Source of the DNA: Gordionus sp. m RMFG-2023
Taxonomy: Eukaryota > Nematomorpha > Gordioida > Chordodea > Parachordodidae
Length of the DNA: 64,000 bases
Direction: 5' to 3'
Assembly (NCBI RefSeq): GCF_954871325.1
Contig: NC_088779.1
Coordinates: forward strand, 16,742,846 to 16,806,845
Shown in pieces: positions 11,985-22,821 of this stretch. The position numbers and the translations under genes were made by a program. The notes beneath the pieces are model-generated. The model did no database searches. It worked only from the letters and a program-made list of their open reading frames with translations, and had not been told where the DNA came from. Positions within the stretch are counted from its first letter, which is position 1. Each line of letters starts with the position of its first letter.

Positions 11985-12730
11985 TTAACGCGTTCGAGTT
12001 CAACGTTCATTGGAAAAAATTGAACGTGTTTCAAGTTCAAGTTTATTTCCAAAAAAAGGAGCTAGTTCACGTTCATGAACGCATTCACATTCGTTCAAAA
12101 CTTTATGAATAAATTTTTTTAAAAAAATATGAATATAAATACGATAAAAATAGTGTTAAAACTTAAAAATAATAATGAAATTTCACATAATCACACTAAA
12201 ATAAATAAATTCTATAAGATATTAACTATTTTATATCTATGAATATTTATATTATTTAATGATTTTTACTTAATGTATCTATTATAATAATCCTAACCTA
12301 ATAATTTAATAATGAAATACAACAATCTAAAATAAATTATTAACAGGATACTTGTAGTTATATTGTATTTATTATATTTGGGTTATGGTAATGTTAATTC
12401 AACTGATTCTGAAAATTCAGAATCAGAAAATTATAATAAAATAGCAACATCTATGTTTACGCTCTATAAATAATATTCTGGCTGGTTAAAAAATCCAATG
12501 TGATAAAGGAAATAGTTGATTAAAAAATAATCCTTTTTTTCTTAAAAAATTTGGGTTAAAATTAAATAAATATTTATTTTCAATGATAAGAAGATTTTCT
12601 AAGATTGAACGAAGGTAAAATTTTAACACGTTCGTCATAAAAACGCATTCACTTTCAAAGTTCGTCAACAATAGAACGTCGTTCATTATTTTATTCAAAA
12701 AAAGGAACTTCGTTTATGAACGTGTATTGG
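11985..12730. mobile_element. Probable hAT-type MITE with GTTCA/GAACG end repeats
   Basis: Both ends carry clusters of GTTCA, TGAACG and ACGTTCATGAACG motifs (11985-12105 and 12605-12722) in inverted relation, around an A+T-rich centre with no transposase. A palindrome (CTGATTCTGAAAATTCAGAATCAG-like, 24 bp) lies near 12402-12425. Exact boundaries and a target duplication were not found, so the family call rests on the subterminal repeats. Confidence 0.4.
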
Positions 12731-12771
12731 CTGAGGAGTATTTAGGCCTAGTCATTAATATAGGGACGACC

Positions 12772-14071
12772 CAGTGGCGTATCCAGGATTTTCCTATAGG
12801 GGGGAAATTTTTTGGGGGCGCTCCCAAACTCCCTTTGGCTGGCCTTCGGCCAGCATTTCCCCTACCTTCGGCCGGGTCATATCTTTTAGCTATTCTTTTA
12901 AATTATTCATAATTCTATATTAATTATATTAATATTTTTAGCTTTTATTTACTAATTTATGAATATTTAAGGAAGAAATATTATAACCCAATTTTTATTT
13001 TAAGTATATTATAAATAAATTTTTTTTAATAATATAAAATTGAAATAAAGTTTAGTGTCAATTTTTTTTTATAAAAATGGCTTAAAAACTAGTTTCAACT
13101 TAAATTCTCATATAATTTAAATAGAATAAAAAAATTTTTATTGAAAATACTAGTTGTAGTGTGTATAATATTGACTAGAAAATTTTTTAAAAAACAAGTT
13201 TTTATAACTTATCATCAAATACAATTACAAAAAATTTATTAAATACTAGAATTATAATGCGATTTTTAATTTTCGTGGGAAATTTGCCAATTCATCAAGA
13301 ATTTTCTTTGTCGTTGGAATCAAATCTCTGTGGATATTTAACAGAGCTAACCCATTTACCCGAGATTCGGAAGTAATATTTTCAACCTTCTCAATTTGAA
13401 AAAGGTCTTTTCATTCGTATATGTTGTAATAGACAAACATGCAAGAATATTAAATGCCTTCAAAATATTTGGAAATTAAGCCAAGGTTTCCTTATACCGA
13501 TTGAGCGCATCAATAGCATGCTCAGATAAAATAATAAACGTAGTAAATATTTATACCACAATTCGAATTCATTGATTAAATTGATTTCAGTATCAATATC
13601 ATAAGAATAAAATTTTGCTAAATATTTAATTTTACCAATATGGCATCAGAAAACGAAGAAGGGTCTTTAGGTAATAAAATTTGAAGATTACCAAAGACTT
13701 GTTTTTTATCTAAAAACCGTACTTTAATTTGTGATAAAAAGTATCTAAGAATGGGATGAAATTGGATATTTTATAAAATTCTATAAGATTTAGTTTTTGA
13801 TTCAACGTCTATATAAATATTATGAAATATTCATCTACATTCATTCTTCCCGTTCACATTTTCCTCCAAATCAATAAATCGAAATTTGGTTTTTGTAAAT
13901 TTCTACATAGTAGTGAGCTATAGGAAAATTATATTTTAATCCAACTATCAGTAAGGATAAAGGGGGGTGGGGGGAAAATTTTTATTAGCTTAAAATGATA
14001 TTTAGGAAAACAGTTAAATTTACGATGGGGGTGAAATTTTCCCCTCCTCCCCCCCATTGGTTACGCGCCTG
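12772..14071 (-). mobile_element. Decayed hAT element, CAGTGGCG-end group, keeping a transposase tail
   Basis: The element runs from CAGTGGCGTATCCAGG to TTGGTTACGCGCCTG. It is flanked by a perfect 8-bp duplication, GGACGACC, at 12764-12771 and 14072-14079. Just inside the left end are copies of GGCCTTCGGCC-like hairpins (12842-12880), as in 43201-44399 and 48430-50282. Inside, on the minus strand, lies a broken hAT transposase tail. At 1.3 kb it is a deletion derivative of a longer autonomous element. It links the non-autonomous relatives with similar ends to the hAT superfamily. Confidence 0.9.
13240..13920 (-). pseudogene. hAT transposase C-terminal part (broken)
   Basis: Read from high to low coordinates, about 13780-13650 gives a block with RFLDKKQVFGNLQILLP, then a stretch ending in NEFELWYKY. 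The dimerisation region at about 13470-13265 reads TYTNEKTFFKLRRLK and then NGLALLNIHRDL. This matches the hAT C-terminal pattern (T..AERSFS.LRRLK...GLALLNIHRD) of the DUF4371/zinc-finger-type lineage. The blocks lie in different frames with stops, so it is not functional. The first of these blocks is closely similar to the copy at 15633-16290. Confidence 0.7.
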
Positions 14072-14079
14072 GGACGACC

Positions 14080-14650
14080 TTACGCAACGTGTTTAAAAAA
14101 TTGCAATCGGAAAATTTAATGCAATGGAGATATCTTCATTAATGAATAAATTAGTTACACTTTAAAAGCCCAAACTATCAATAATTTTTTGACTCGTTTA
14201 TAAGAGATGATGATCATAATATCGCATCATTTCAAAATAAAGCTAATAATTCATTGAAACAATCATTTCGTATTTTGAGAAAAAAAGATGAATATAAATA
14301 ATAAATGGGAAAATTTAAGTATTATGAAACTCGATAATAAATTCAAATATGAGGAAGTTGAATTAATAATAATCAATTTTCATGTAAAAGATATCGAATT
14401 AGATGAATTATTTCAGGAATTAATTGCTTTAAATATATTTATAGAACAAAATAATATATCGATTTAGCTCATGAATGCAAATGGGTACTTTTTCATAGAA
14501 CATTGCGCCAAATTTTGAATTAATATGCACAATTATATTCTCGTTACCACATTCAACGCTAATTCAGAAGAAAAATTTCTGGCAGAAAGATCTTAATCAG
14601 TTATCTATATAACTTTAACAGTATTAATGATCCATAATTTCAATTCTTGT
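14080..14650 (+). pseudogene. Possible hAT-like remnant
   Basis: Frames here include a charged, leucine-rich stretch (VKDIELDELFQELIALNIF) and, further on, ILVTTFNANSEEKFLAERS, which faintly resembles the SERxFS dimerisation block. Stops and frame changes break it. It directly abuts the target duplication of the 12772-14071 element, so that element may have landed in it. This is weak, by-eye similarity. Confidence 0.25.
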
Positions 14651-14929
14651 AAAGATTTTAATAGCAAAAAATAAACTTAGAATAACATTAAATCTTCTAA
14701 AAAATATGAATAAAAATATGTACTGATTTTTTAAATAATATCTTAATTTGTATTTTTAAAAAATGAGCTTCCTTTGGTTAAGCCATTTTATTCCATGAGA
14801 GTATTTTATATTTGTCACAGTTTTGCTTATTAAAACATGATGCAATATTTACGATACTATCCTTTTTTAACGCGTCGATTAATAGATCCAAAATATCTTT
14901 ATAAAAAAAATTTGATTGCCAAAAAGAAA

Positions 14930-15490
14930 TAAAAATTAAGTGAAATTTAAAAAATAAAAATAAGGAGAAAAAAAATCAAAAAAAGTAAAAAAATTGTGAT
15001 CTAGGATATAAAAAAAAAGGAAAAAGAATTGTTAAAAATGACAAAAAAATATGAAAGTGAAGAAAAATGACAGGGAAAATAAATTAAAAAAAAATGAAAG
15101 ATAGAAAAACTGATAAATAAGAAAAATAAGATTAAAAATGGCTTAATTGCGAAATAAAATAAGAAAGAAAAATAAAAAAAACTAAAAATTTAAGAAAAAA
15201 TGACAAGAAAAAAAATTTACAATTCTTTTTTTAAAATATTTAAAAAACTAATGATTTTCCTTTTTTGAATGGGAATTTTTCTTATTTGATTGATATTTAT
15301 CCTAAGCCTCTGGGACTTTTCCTTTATTGATTGACACTTTTCCCTCTTTGATGGGACCTTTTCCTTTTTTTGTTTGACACTTTCCCTTTTTGTATCGAAC
15401 TTTTTCCCTAAACCATTGGGATTTTTCCCTTTTTGATTGGTCCTTTTCTTTTTTTTATTTACACTTTTCCTTTTTTGATTGAAAAACTCT
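14930..15490. repeat. Polypurine arm plus ~22-bp minisatellite, copy 2
   Basis: Same design as 1655-2336: an A/G-rich left part (14930-15220) and pyrimidine-rich units such as CCTTTTTTGATTGACACTTT on the right (15245-15487). The two copies share the ordered phrases GAATGGGAATTTT at the start of the right half and GATTGAAAAACTCTG or GAATGAGAAACCCTG at its end. They are therefore copies of one element and not independent simple repeats. The 100-codon minus-strand frame across it is lysine-rich repeat translation. Confidence 0.7.
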
Positions 15491-15600
15491 GTTGTATTAT
15501 CCAGAAAAATATTAAGCAAACCTGAAAATTTTGCTCATAGATGGTTCAAAGATTTGGACATCTATTTTTTTTTAAATTTGTCCAAATTGTGTCATTTAAC
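15488..15600 (+). mobile_element. Fragment of the ~210-bp TAGTGTTGTTAA-type MITE
   Basis: The run containing TATCCAGAAAAATATTAAGC, GATTTTGCTCATA-like sequence and AAAGATTTGGACATCT matches the middle of the MITE at 30490-30704 (TATCCAGAAAAACATAAAG, AGATTTTGCTCATACA, AAAGGTTTAAACATCTT). Both terminal repeats are missing. Confidence 0.5.
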
Positions 15601-15632
15601 AATACTACTTCTCAGTTATGCCTTTATTCTTG

Positions 15633-16290
15633 TTAAAGAGAAAATGTCATTGGTAGAAAAATATATAATAATTTTGTACGGGAATGGTCTAAAAAATATT
15701 TAAAATTATGCAGCATTTTTTGGAACATTATCAGTATATTTAACCCTTTGTACCATAGTTTGCATTCCGCTAGTAATGCATCATGGGATACTTTAGCATC
15801 ATAATAAAAATCTGCCAAATATTTAATTTTTTCTCTAGCAAGATTTGAAATAAATTCGGAAGGGTTCTGCGGTAATAATATTTGCAAATTTGTAACTTGA
15901 TTAATTAAGAATCTTTCATTCATTTTAGTTATAAAAGTGTCTAATAGCGGGTTAAGGATATTCTATAGTATTCTTCGAACTAACCCTATATTAATATTGG
16001 AATGATGGACTTGCCTTGCTGCGAGTCGAGGTAGACAAATATTAAATTCGAGCTCTACTTTTGACTACAATGACATATAATTTATAAAATTCACTTATTT
16101 CATTAAGTTTCAATATATTGTTTTCAGCTATTTTTATTGTCTCAATTAAAACGATGTCATTTTTTAAAAAATATTTAAGTTTTGCAGTGAAGAAGTTTCA
16201 AATGATTTGAGAAATTTTAATGGTAATAACGCCAAAGAAAAGTTGAAATCGAATAAATTCATAGAATAAATTAGTATCGTAATTATTTCT
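15633..16290 (-). pseudogene. hAT transposase fragment (DUF4371-type), broken
   Basis: The minus strand has 96 open codons at 15923-15633 starting NERFLINQVTNLQILLPQNP and continuing through KYLADFYYDAKVSHDALLAE to CKLWYKGLN. Directly upstream, in other frames, lies VELEFNICLPRLAARQVHHSN followed by NPLLDTFITKMNERF. These follow the order known in DUF4371-type hAT transposases (P R...RQ..R.N, then a PLLD block, then KYL..FY.....L..E...WY). It is similar to 13650-13780. The methionine opening the open frame is internal. Stops break the upstream part and the C-terminal dimerisation block is missing. Confidence 0.65.
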
Positions 16291-16339
16291 GCTATGAATG
16301 TGATAAAATGTAAATTGAAATATATATGTATAAGATGTA

Positions 16340-16395
16340 TGTTTTTGCTCGGGGTGGGGGGCAGTGTTGGGTGAGATTTCCCTTGCGTACGCGCC
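16340..16395. mobile_element. Orphan hAT end next to the broken transposase
   Basis: A G-rich run, then GATTTCCCTTGCGTACGCGCC, resembles the right end of the 12772-14071 element (GGTTACGCGCCTG). It fits as the terminus of the element that carried the transposase piece at 15633-16290. The other end is lost. Confidence 0.4.
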
Positions 16396-16990
16396 GTTTA
16401 GTTATATGAAATATGTATACAGATAATATACATTTTTATCATAAATTAAATTTCTATGCTCAAATATAATTGTGCTTATTTTAATATAAAAAGGTCTACA
16501 ATACAGATCTTGATATAATAATGATATAATAAATAGATTAACAACCAATTTAATTTAATTATCTTATAATATATACATATTAAAACTACTTTTCTAATAT
16601 CTCGCCTAGTACAGTACTATTGATGTCTTCCTAGCAATCCAAGGTCTGGAGTTTTTATTTATGATATTCATAGATTTAAAAAAAATATATAATTGTAAAT
16701 TGATATAGATTTTAAACATAACATCAACTTAATGGCCATACCAGCTTCCAAGTTCATACGGTAGAGAATATCAATAAAAATTTGAGCGGTTTAACATTTA
16801 AAAAATATTATATATTTCTCGTTCACATTTTATCGTCTTACTATTTGTAATTTTATTGCTTGCTTTTTTTTTTTGAAGGTAAATTATTTTATTTATTTTG
16901 TAATTTAATATATTTTTGTTTATAACTAAAAAACTCTATTTCTACAATTACTCTTATATAAATTAAAATAGAAGAAATAACTTTCATGTA
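16396..16990. other. A+T-rich DNA, no gene seen
   Basis: No recognisable gene. A slightly G+C-richer patch at 16730-16765 has an ATGGCC start but stops after a few codons. Confidence 0.4.
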
Positions 16991-16999
16991 ACCATTACC

Positions 17000-17250
17000 T
17001 CTCTAGGAGGCTCTGTTGATTGAAGGATAAATAAATGAAATGCATTTGAATCAACATGAAAAAGATCAAGAATTTCTTAATGAGATGAAATAAGATTAGT
17101 GATATTTGAAACGCGGATGTATTGAAAGAACATTTGGAATATTGAGCAAACGATTTCGAATATTGACTATGGAAATTAAAACTAATATCACCCATGATAA
17201 TATTCTCGTGGGTACAATCGATAGGATGAGCTTGTTGTATATAAAATTAT
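17000..17250 (+). pseudogene. PIF/Harbinger-like transposase fragment
   Basis: The frame from 17106 begins KRGCIERTFGILSKRFRIL and goes on through NITHDNILVGTI. This resembles the block near the end of PIF/Harbinger (DDE_Tnp_4) transposases, in which RxxVERxFGxLKxRFRIL contains the last catalytic acidic residue and is followed by a helix with an ACCxLHN motif (here degenerate). The upstream part in other frames has stops. The opposite-strand frame at 16995-17195 is a shadow. No terminal repeats were identified. Confidence 0.45.
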
Positions 17251-17299
17251 ACTTATATAATATTTACCTTGTTTTCTATATTCATATGTAAAATTGTAT

Positions 17300-19190
17300 T
17301 TAGAAAATTAAATGAGTGGCATGTTTAAAGTCTCTTACTCATTTGGCTGTTTAGTAATGATTCGAACCAGGACACAGCCAGAGTTTAAAGAAGTTATGTC
17401 AAATATTGATGATTTTCTTAAATTATATTATTGTTGAGTTCAAAATCAAAGCAGATTTTTAAGAATTTGATATTTACATACCTTGACTTGCACCCATGCT
17501 CATAATTCAAATATTGTAGGAGCACTAGAAGAATATTATAAAATAATTCTCATTGTCCTATGTCTTTTTTTTAGAGTTGATAAAAACTCAATTTCTTTTT
17601 ATTTTAAAAAACGGCTAAAATTAAAAATATTATCTAATTCTCGATTTTACCAAAAGAGAGCCAAAAGCTTCTGGCAACCATTGCTGAAATCCTGAGTGTA
17701 GGTAAAATTTTGCTCTTAGCTTGTTTTTTCAGAGATAAGAATTAAAAAATACAATAAATTTTGGTCAATATATTTAGAAAGATAAAACCTTTTTAAAAAA
17801 GACAATATGTATCTGAGAAAGAAAACTTATAAAAAAAACTATAAACTAAATTTCAAGTATTTCAAAATTTTAATACTTGGATTTCATTTGTTTGAAAGCA
17901 AGTTTATACCTGTTTAAAGATATTTCAATTCAATATAACTTACCAGTGATATTTCAAAATAGTCAAAAATTTATATGGGTAGGATTTTAATAATAGGAAT
18001 AGGATACACGCCTTCAATTGTTTTCTTGTTTATTAAAAATGAATAATCATCATTATACATAATATATAATCTATAAAAAAATAGTCATATGTATATGTAT
18101 GCTTTTTAGATTTAAGTTCCCATGCTAGTGGATTGGGTATTCATATAAAAAAATATACTAAGGTTAAAAAAATTTATTGCTTATTGGTTTATATATCTAT
18201 TTATCTTGATAATTTTTGGGGGTCTGAGGTGGCTGCACTCCCAGAAATATGTTAATTAGTGATAAAAAGCAATTAATGGGAATCTATATTTTTTTTCTAA
18301 ATTTTTCTGCAGGAGAAGACATTACACATTCAAAAATTTAATCATGGAAGTGTATTTTTTTACTAATTTTTTTTATTATTTTAAAGAAAAGACGGAATTA
18401 GGCCCAGGTTACAGCTAGATCTGGATTTTATCTAAAGTATTGGCCTCTATGTGATATTTTTTTACAAAATTACATTTTAATAAAAAAAAATTAAATACAC
18501 ATTTATAGAATATTTATTTAACCAAACAAAAGAGGCATATTAAAAATAATTTAAAATATGATTTTCAATGAGAAGATATTTTTATGAATTATACACCAAT
18601 TTTTAAATTTATAAGTCAGAAATTATTATTTAAAATATATTATATATCATAATAAATATTTATTTATAAACTTAATTTATAATTTTTACGAGCAAAAATG
18701 ATGTTTATTTAATGCAATAGATCTAAGTAGGGGTTCATTTTCCTCTGTATAGTTTATTCGTTCCAAAAAAAACCCCAAAAATGATATTTTGTTTTTTAAA
18801 ATATAAAGCCTAATTCAAACTAATAAAGAAAAAATGCGGTATATAGGTATCAATGCTCATAAAGTAGCTATCAAAAGTAGCGTAGCAATTGCACCAACAC
18901 TACTTTTATAAAAAGTAGCCAATTAGTAATGCCGTTTTTTTCCGTTTTGCGAGTAGTTATGGCTGAAAAATAGCTACTAATTTTTAGTTACTTAATTCAA
19001 TTAACATCTTAAAATGATGATATAACAAATTTTTATTTATAATTTGGAACAAATAAATGGATATATTTTAAATAATTAAATATATTAAATCCCTTCACTT
19101 ATTTCATTTATTAATTTAAAATTTTAAGATTGCATCTTATTCGTAATCATAATTATTATATAGATTTAATTTAGATATTTTATTTAGGAA
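17300..19190. other. A+T-rich DNA, little visible content
   Basis: No gene recognised. At 18845-18985, repeated AGTAGCTA, AAAAGTAGC and TAGCTACT motifs suggest the subterminal region of a transposon. A comparable cluster with AGTAGCAAAGCTACTT lies at 23905-23965, on the far side of the pogo element. Confidence 0.35.
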
Positions 19191-19204
19191 AACAATATTA
19201 AGAG

Positions 19205-19325
19205 GAAGAGCCTGAGGATAATCGATCAGACGTGTCCTGGATAAAAAGACACGGGCAAATATACCCCTGGACAAAAATATCTCAAGAAAGAAAGATCGGA
19301 CAAAAAGACGCACTAGACAAAATAC
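19205..19325. repeat. Four degenerate GGACAAAAA-type repeats
   Basis: CTGGATAAAAAGACAC, CTGGACAAAAATATC, TCGGACAAAAAGACGC and CTAGACAAAATAC follow each other at intervals of about 20-30 bp. No gene is supported. The minus-strand frame across it is a translation of the repeat. Confidence 0.5.
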
Positions 19326-20101
19326 CCAAATTATAATCATTTGTTGAATGTTAAGAAAAAGGGTAAAGTTTCAAAAAAATTATTAATTTTTCCTCTCATA
19401 TGTTTTAATCTTCATTTAAAATATTTAATTAATGATAATATGTGCATTTTTACAAATTTTTATTAAAAAAGCAATGCCGATATGTGAGTCTGGTTATTAG
19501 ATATAAGCTAAATATATTGCTAAGCGATTAATGACAATGCCTATGGACTAGAGATAATTTAAGCTTAGAAGTATATTAAGAGAAATACCTAAACTTATTA
19601 GATACTAAATCCCCTACTTTAGGTAAAATCCAATAGGTACCTATTGGCGGCTTCGTGCTGCACTGAAGTAGGGGAGACTGGGGATAGGTAAACCGTGGGG
19701 CTTGGCAAACCATTTAATATTATAAAATTATAAACACTAGAAGGTTAAAATTTTATCCTAATATAGATTTTATTAGTTTACATCTATAGACAAAATATCT
19801 TTTGAAATGATTAATTATTAAAAATTTTATTTAAGAAATAAAATTTTGATGAAATTTTCTAAAGATTTTTACATGACAGAATTTTAATTTTTATTAAAAT
19901 ATATATTCATTTATATATAAATTAAATTTTATAGCAAAGTTTAAACACTCTTCTATAACTTGGGAAAGTTTTATGAATATTTATTATGTCTATATAGTAT
20001 TTCAATCATGATTAGTAAATTTAGAGCTAGCGGGGCTTGCTAAACCATACATGTCAATCCATTTCAATAATTTATTTTTAGCAATTATTACATTATTCGA
20101 T

Positions 20102-22428
20102 ATGGTGCGAAAATATAAATCCAAAAAAATTAATATAGGAGAATCATTTAATATTGATAATTATTTAGAAGTATATAAAAATTTAATGAATTAATATTAT
20201 AATTGTAATTAGGCTATTAGGGTATATGAAAATTGTAAATCAACAAGGAAGACTAGCCAACTTACAGGTAAATTTATCTACATTATCTGTCTTATTTTTA
20301 AGATATAATCACAATAATTTTATGTAATTTTTAAACAATATAATCAATTTTTAGTAATATTTAATAATAGAAATTATGTAAATATTTTTATTAAATGTAA
20401 TTTATAAATGATCTTATATTTTAGATTGATTACAATTTAGATGAAATATAGTATTATTGTATTAATTTTATGTAATTCTTAAACAATAAAATCAATTTTT
20501 AGCAATATTTAATAATAGAAATTATGTAAATATTTTTATTAAATGTAATTTATAAATGATCTTATATTTTAGATTGATTACAATTTAGATGAAGTATAGT
20601 ATTATTGTATTAATTTTATGTAATTCTTAAACATTAAAATCAAATTTTAGCAATATTTAATAATAGAGAATATGCTAATAAAATCTAAATGGTAATGGTA
20701 AAGTGATTATCATTTTTAAATTTTATGTTCTTAAATGTTAAACATATAATTAAATAATTATATATTTTACTTGACATTTTTATTTTAGGTATTCCTAGAT
20801 CAAACTTTATGAGATATTATAAGAGATATCAAGAAAGTGGCATTCTTACTAGTGTAGGACAAAATAATAAAAAGAGGATATTCACAGAAGAAGAAGAGGG
20901 AGATATAACTAAATATCTCATTCAATCTAGCCAAATTTTTTATGACCTTTCAATTAAAAAGGTATAGTTTATTCTTCATTATTTTATATTGTTTTTTAGA
21001 TAAAAATATTAGCCTACCAAATGGCAGTAAATATGAAGAAAAAATTTCCTAAATCTTGGAAGGACAATTCAATGGCTGGCCATGACTGGTATTTAGGATT
21101 TATGTCAAGAAATCCTACTCTCTTTTTAAGATCCCCTGAAGCTACAAGTATGGCTAGGGCAACTGGATTTAATGAAGAAAATGTTCTATACTTTTTTGAT
21201 TTATATAAAAGTTTATTAAATGATTTGTTAAGTAAATGTTTACATTTAATATTTAGGAATATTAGATGAACATAAATTAGAATGTATGGCAATTTACAAC
21301 ATGGATGAAACTGGACTTACCACAGTTCAAACCACATCCAAGATTATTGCACAAAAATCAAAAATAGGTAGGATCTATTACTTCCGCAGAAAGGGGTACC
21401 TTAATAACATTCGCACTTGCTGTAAATGCAATTGGTCATACAATTCCTCCAATGTTTCTTTTTCCCAGAAAAAAATATTATGTCTATTTTGTTAGAGATG
21501 GTCCATCTGGCTCTATAGGGGTATCAAATGGTTCTGGATGGATGCAAGAGGAGGATTTTATTATTTTTTTGAAGCATTTTTCTAAACACACTAGGGGTAC
21601 TCCAAAGTCCAAAGTTTTATTAATCCTTGACAATCATATATCACACCACTCCTATTCAGCTGTCAAATTTTGTATAGATACGGGAATAATTCTATTATCT
21701 TTGCCACCCCATTGCACCCATAAATTACAGCTTCTTGATCGGTCTGTTTTTGGGCCTCTCAAAAAATATTACAATAATGGCCATCCAGGAAAATTATTTA
21801 CAATTTATGATATTCCATCAATTATTAAGGATGTCTTGCCTTTAGCAGCATCATCTCTCAATATATCAAATGGTTTTAAAGCATGTGGAATATATCCACT
21901 GAATACAGATATATTCAATAAAGAAGATTATGTGGCCTCAGTTTATGGAGATTCTATATGTGAACTTCCAAAAAGCCCATTATTAGAATCAAGCTCAGTA
22001 TCTTTGGTATTAAAAGATATTTTAAATACTAATAGAAACTTAGATATATGTAATGATACTCCATCTACGTCTTATGTTCATTTAGATAATATTCCTGGAC
22101 CATCGTGCAATTTATCAATATCCTTGCCTCATCCTAAAAAGGAAAGAGTCAAGATAGTTAAAAGAGAGCAGAGATATTTACATCATCTCCTTATAAAAAG
22201 AAATTAATTGAGAAAGAAAAGAAAATAATGGAAAAAGAAAATATTAACAAGAGAAAAATAGTGAAAAAAATTATTCACAAAGATATTTGTGTTTGTTGTA
22301 AGCTGGAATATATCAAACATCATAATGGTGAAGAGTGGTACCAGTGCAGAATGTGCCACGAATGGGCACATGGTACATGTGCTAATTTTGATAAATTTTT
22401 TATATGTCCAAAATGTGTATTAAATTAA
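20102..22428 (+). pseudogene. pogo/Tigger-type transposase with PHD-like C-terminal finger
   Basis: Cut-and-paste DDD transposase. Exon 1 starts at ATG 20102 (MVRKYKSKKINIG, as in psq-type DNA-binding heads); a stop and a shift lie before its end at 20267. Exon 2 is 20789-20961 (GIPRSNFMRYYKRY). Exon 3 begins at 21000 (ILAYQMAVNMKKKFPKSW, then WYLGFMSRNPTLFLR and RATGFNEENV). The next junction, near 21225-21255, is not in a clean phase. The DDE_1 core carries the three aspartates in MDETGL (21304), LILDNH (21629) and LLDRSVFGP (21737), with 35 residues between the second and third. One frameshift lies near 21366 and another near 22165. The last exon (22228-22428) holds C-x2-C, C-x2-C-x4-H-x2-C and C-x2-C, a C4HC3 PHD-like finger. 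The breaks are few, so it is recently dead. Confidence 0.9.
20320..20690. repeat. 148-bp tandem repeat inside the transposase intron
   Basis: Phrases beginning ATCAATTTTTAG recur at 20343, 20491 and, slightly changed, 20639, giving a period of 148 bp. The first two units are nearly identical; the third is partial. The repeat lies wholly between exons 1 and 2 of the pogo transposase and lengthens that intron. Confidence 0.85.
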
Positions 22429-22821
22429 CCAAAATTAAGTTTCAATTTTATATAATTAGCTTCAATTTATATATATTATCATATTTTTAACAATAAAAGA
22501 ATAAAATTATAGTATATGTATCATTGTTAATAAATAAAAATACATTTCAATTTATTATGGCCTAAAAAAACCATTGGTTTAGGAAGCCCCTTGAAGTGGT
22601 TTGCCTCACCCCGCTATTGGGGCTTGTTGGGCAAATTACGACTTTTACAAAAAATAAAATTTCAAAAAAATGATTATATTCTAGAATTTTTTTATAAGGC
22701 AACTTTATATAGTATAGTTTTAGGTATCCAATCATATATTGCTTTTTATATTATCTAAAAAAAACCCAGGAGCTATAAATAATTTTGTAAAAATCGATTC
22801 ACCTAACCCCAGTCTCCCCTA

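Larger units (their letters stand above)
19671..22819 (+). mobile_element. pogo/Tigger DNA transposon, nearly complete
   Basis: The left end GGGGAGACTGGGGATAGGT and the inverted right end (read as GGGGAGACTGGGGTTAGGT) match at all but one of 19 positions. Both are flanked by TA (19669-19670, 22820-22821), the target of the Tc1/mariner/pogo superfamily. Subterminal copies of a GGGGCTTG(G/C)(T/C)AAACCA-like motif lie near 19696, 20033, 22575 and 22613, and may be transposase binding sites. A spliced transposase gene occupies most of the interior. The ends are well preserved, so the copy is probably not very old. Confidence 0.93.

Noticed and set aside
12727-12912. 61-codon plus-strand frame with PLAGLRPAFPLPSAG
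   Set aside because: It crosses the end of the hAT element and translates its GGCCTTCGGCC repeats; 50116-50319 and 44312-44560 are the same kind of artefact.
15217-15519. 100-codon lysine-rich minus-strand frame
   Set aside because: It is a translation of the ~22-bp minisatellite.
17106-17291. Opposite-strand frame at 16995-17195 considered as a gene
   Set aside because: It is a shadow of the plus-strand Harbinger-like block, which carries the recognisable residues.
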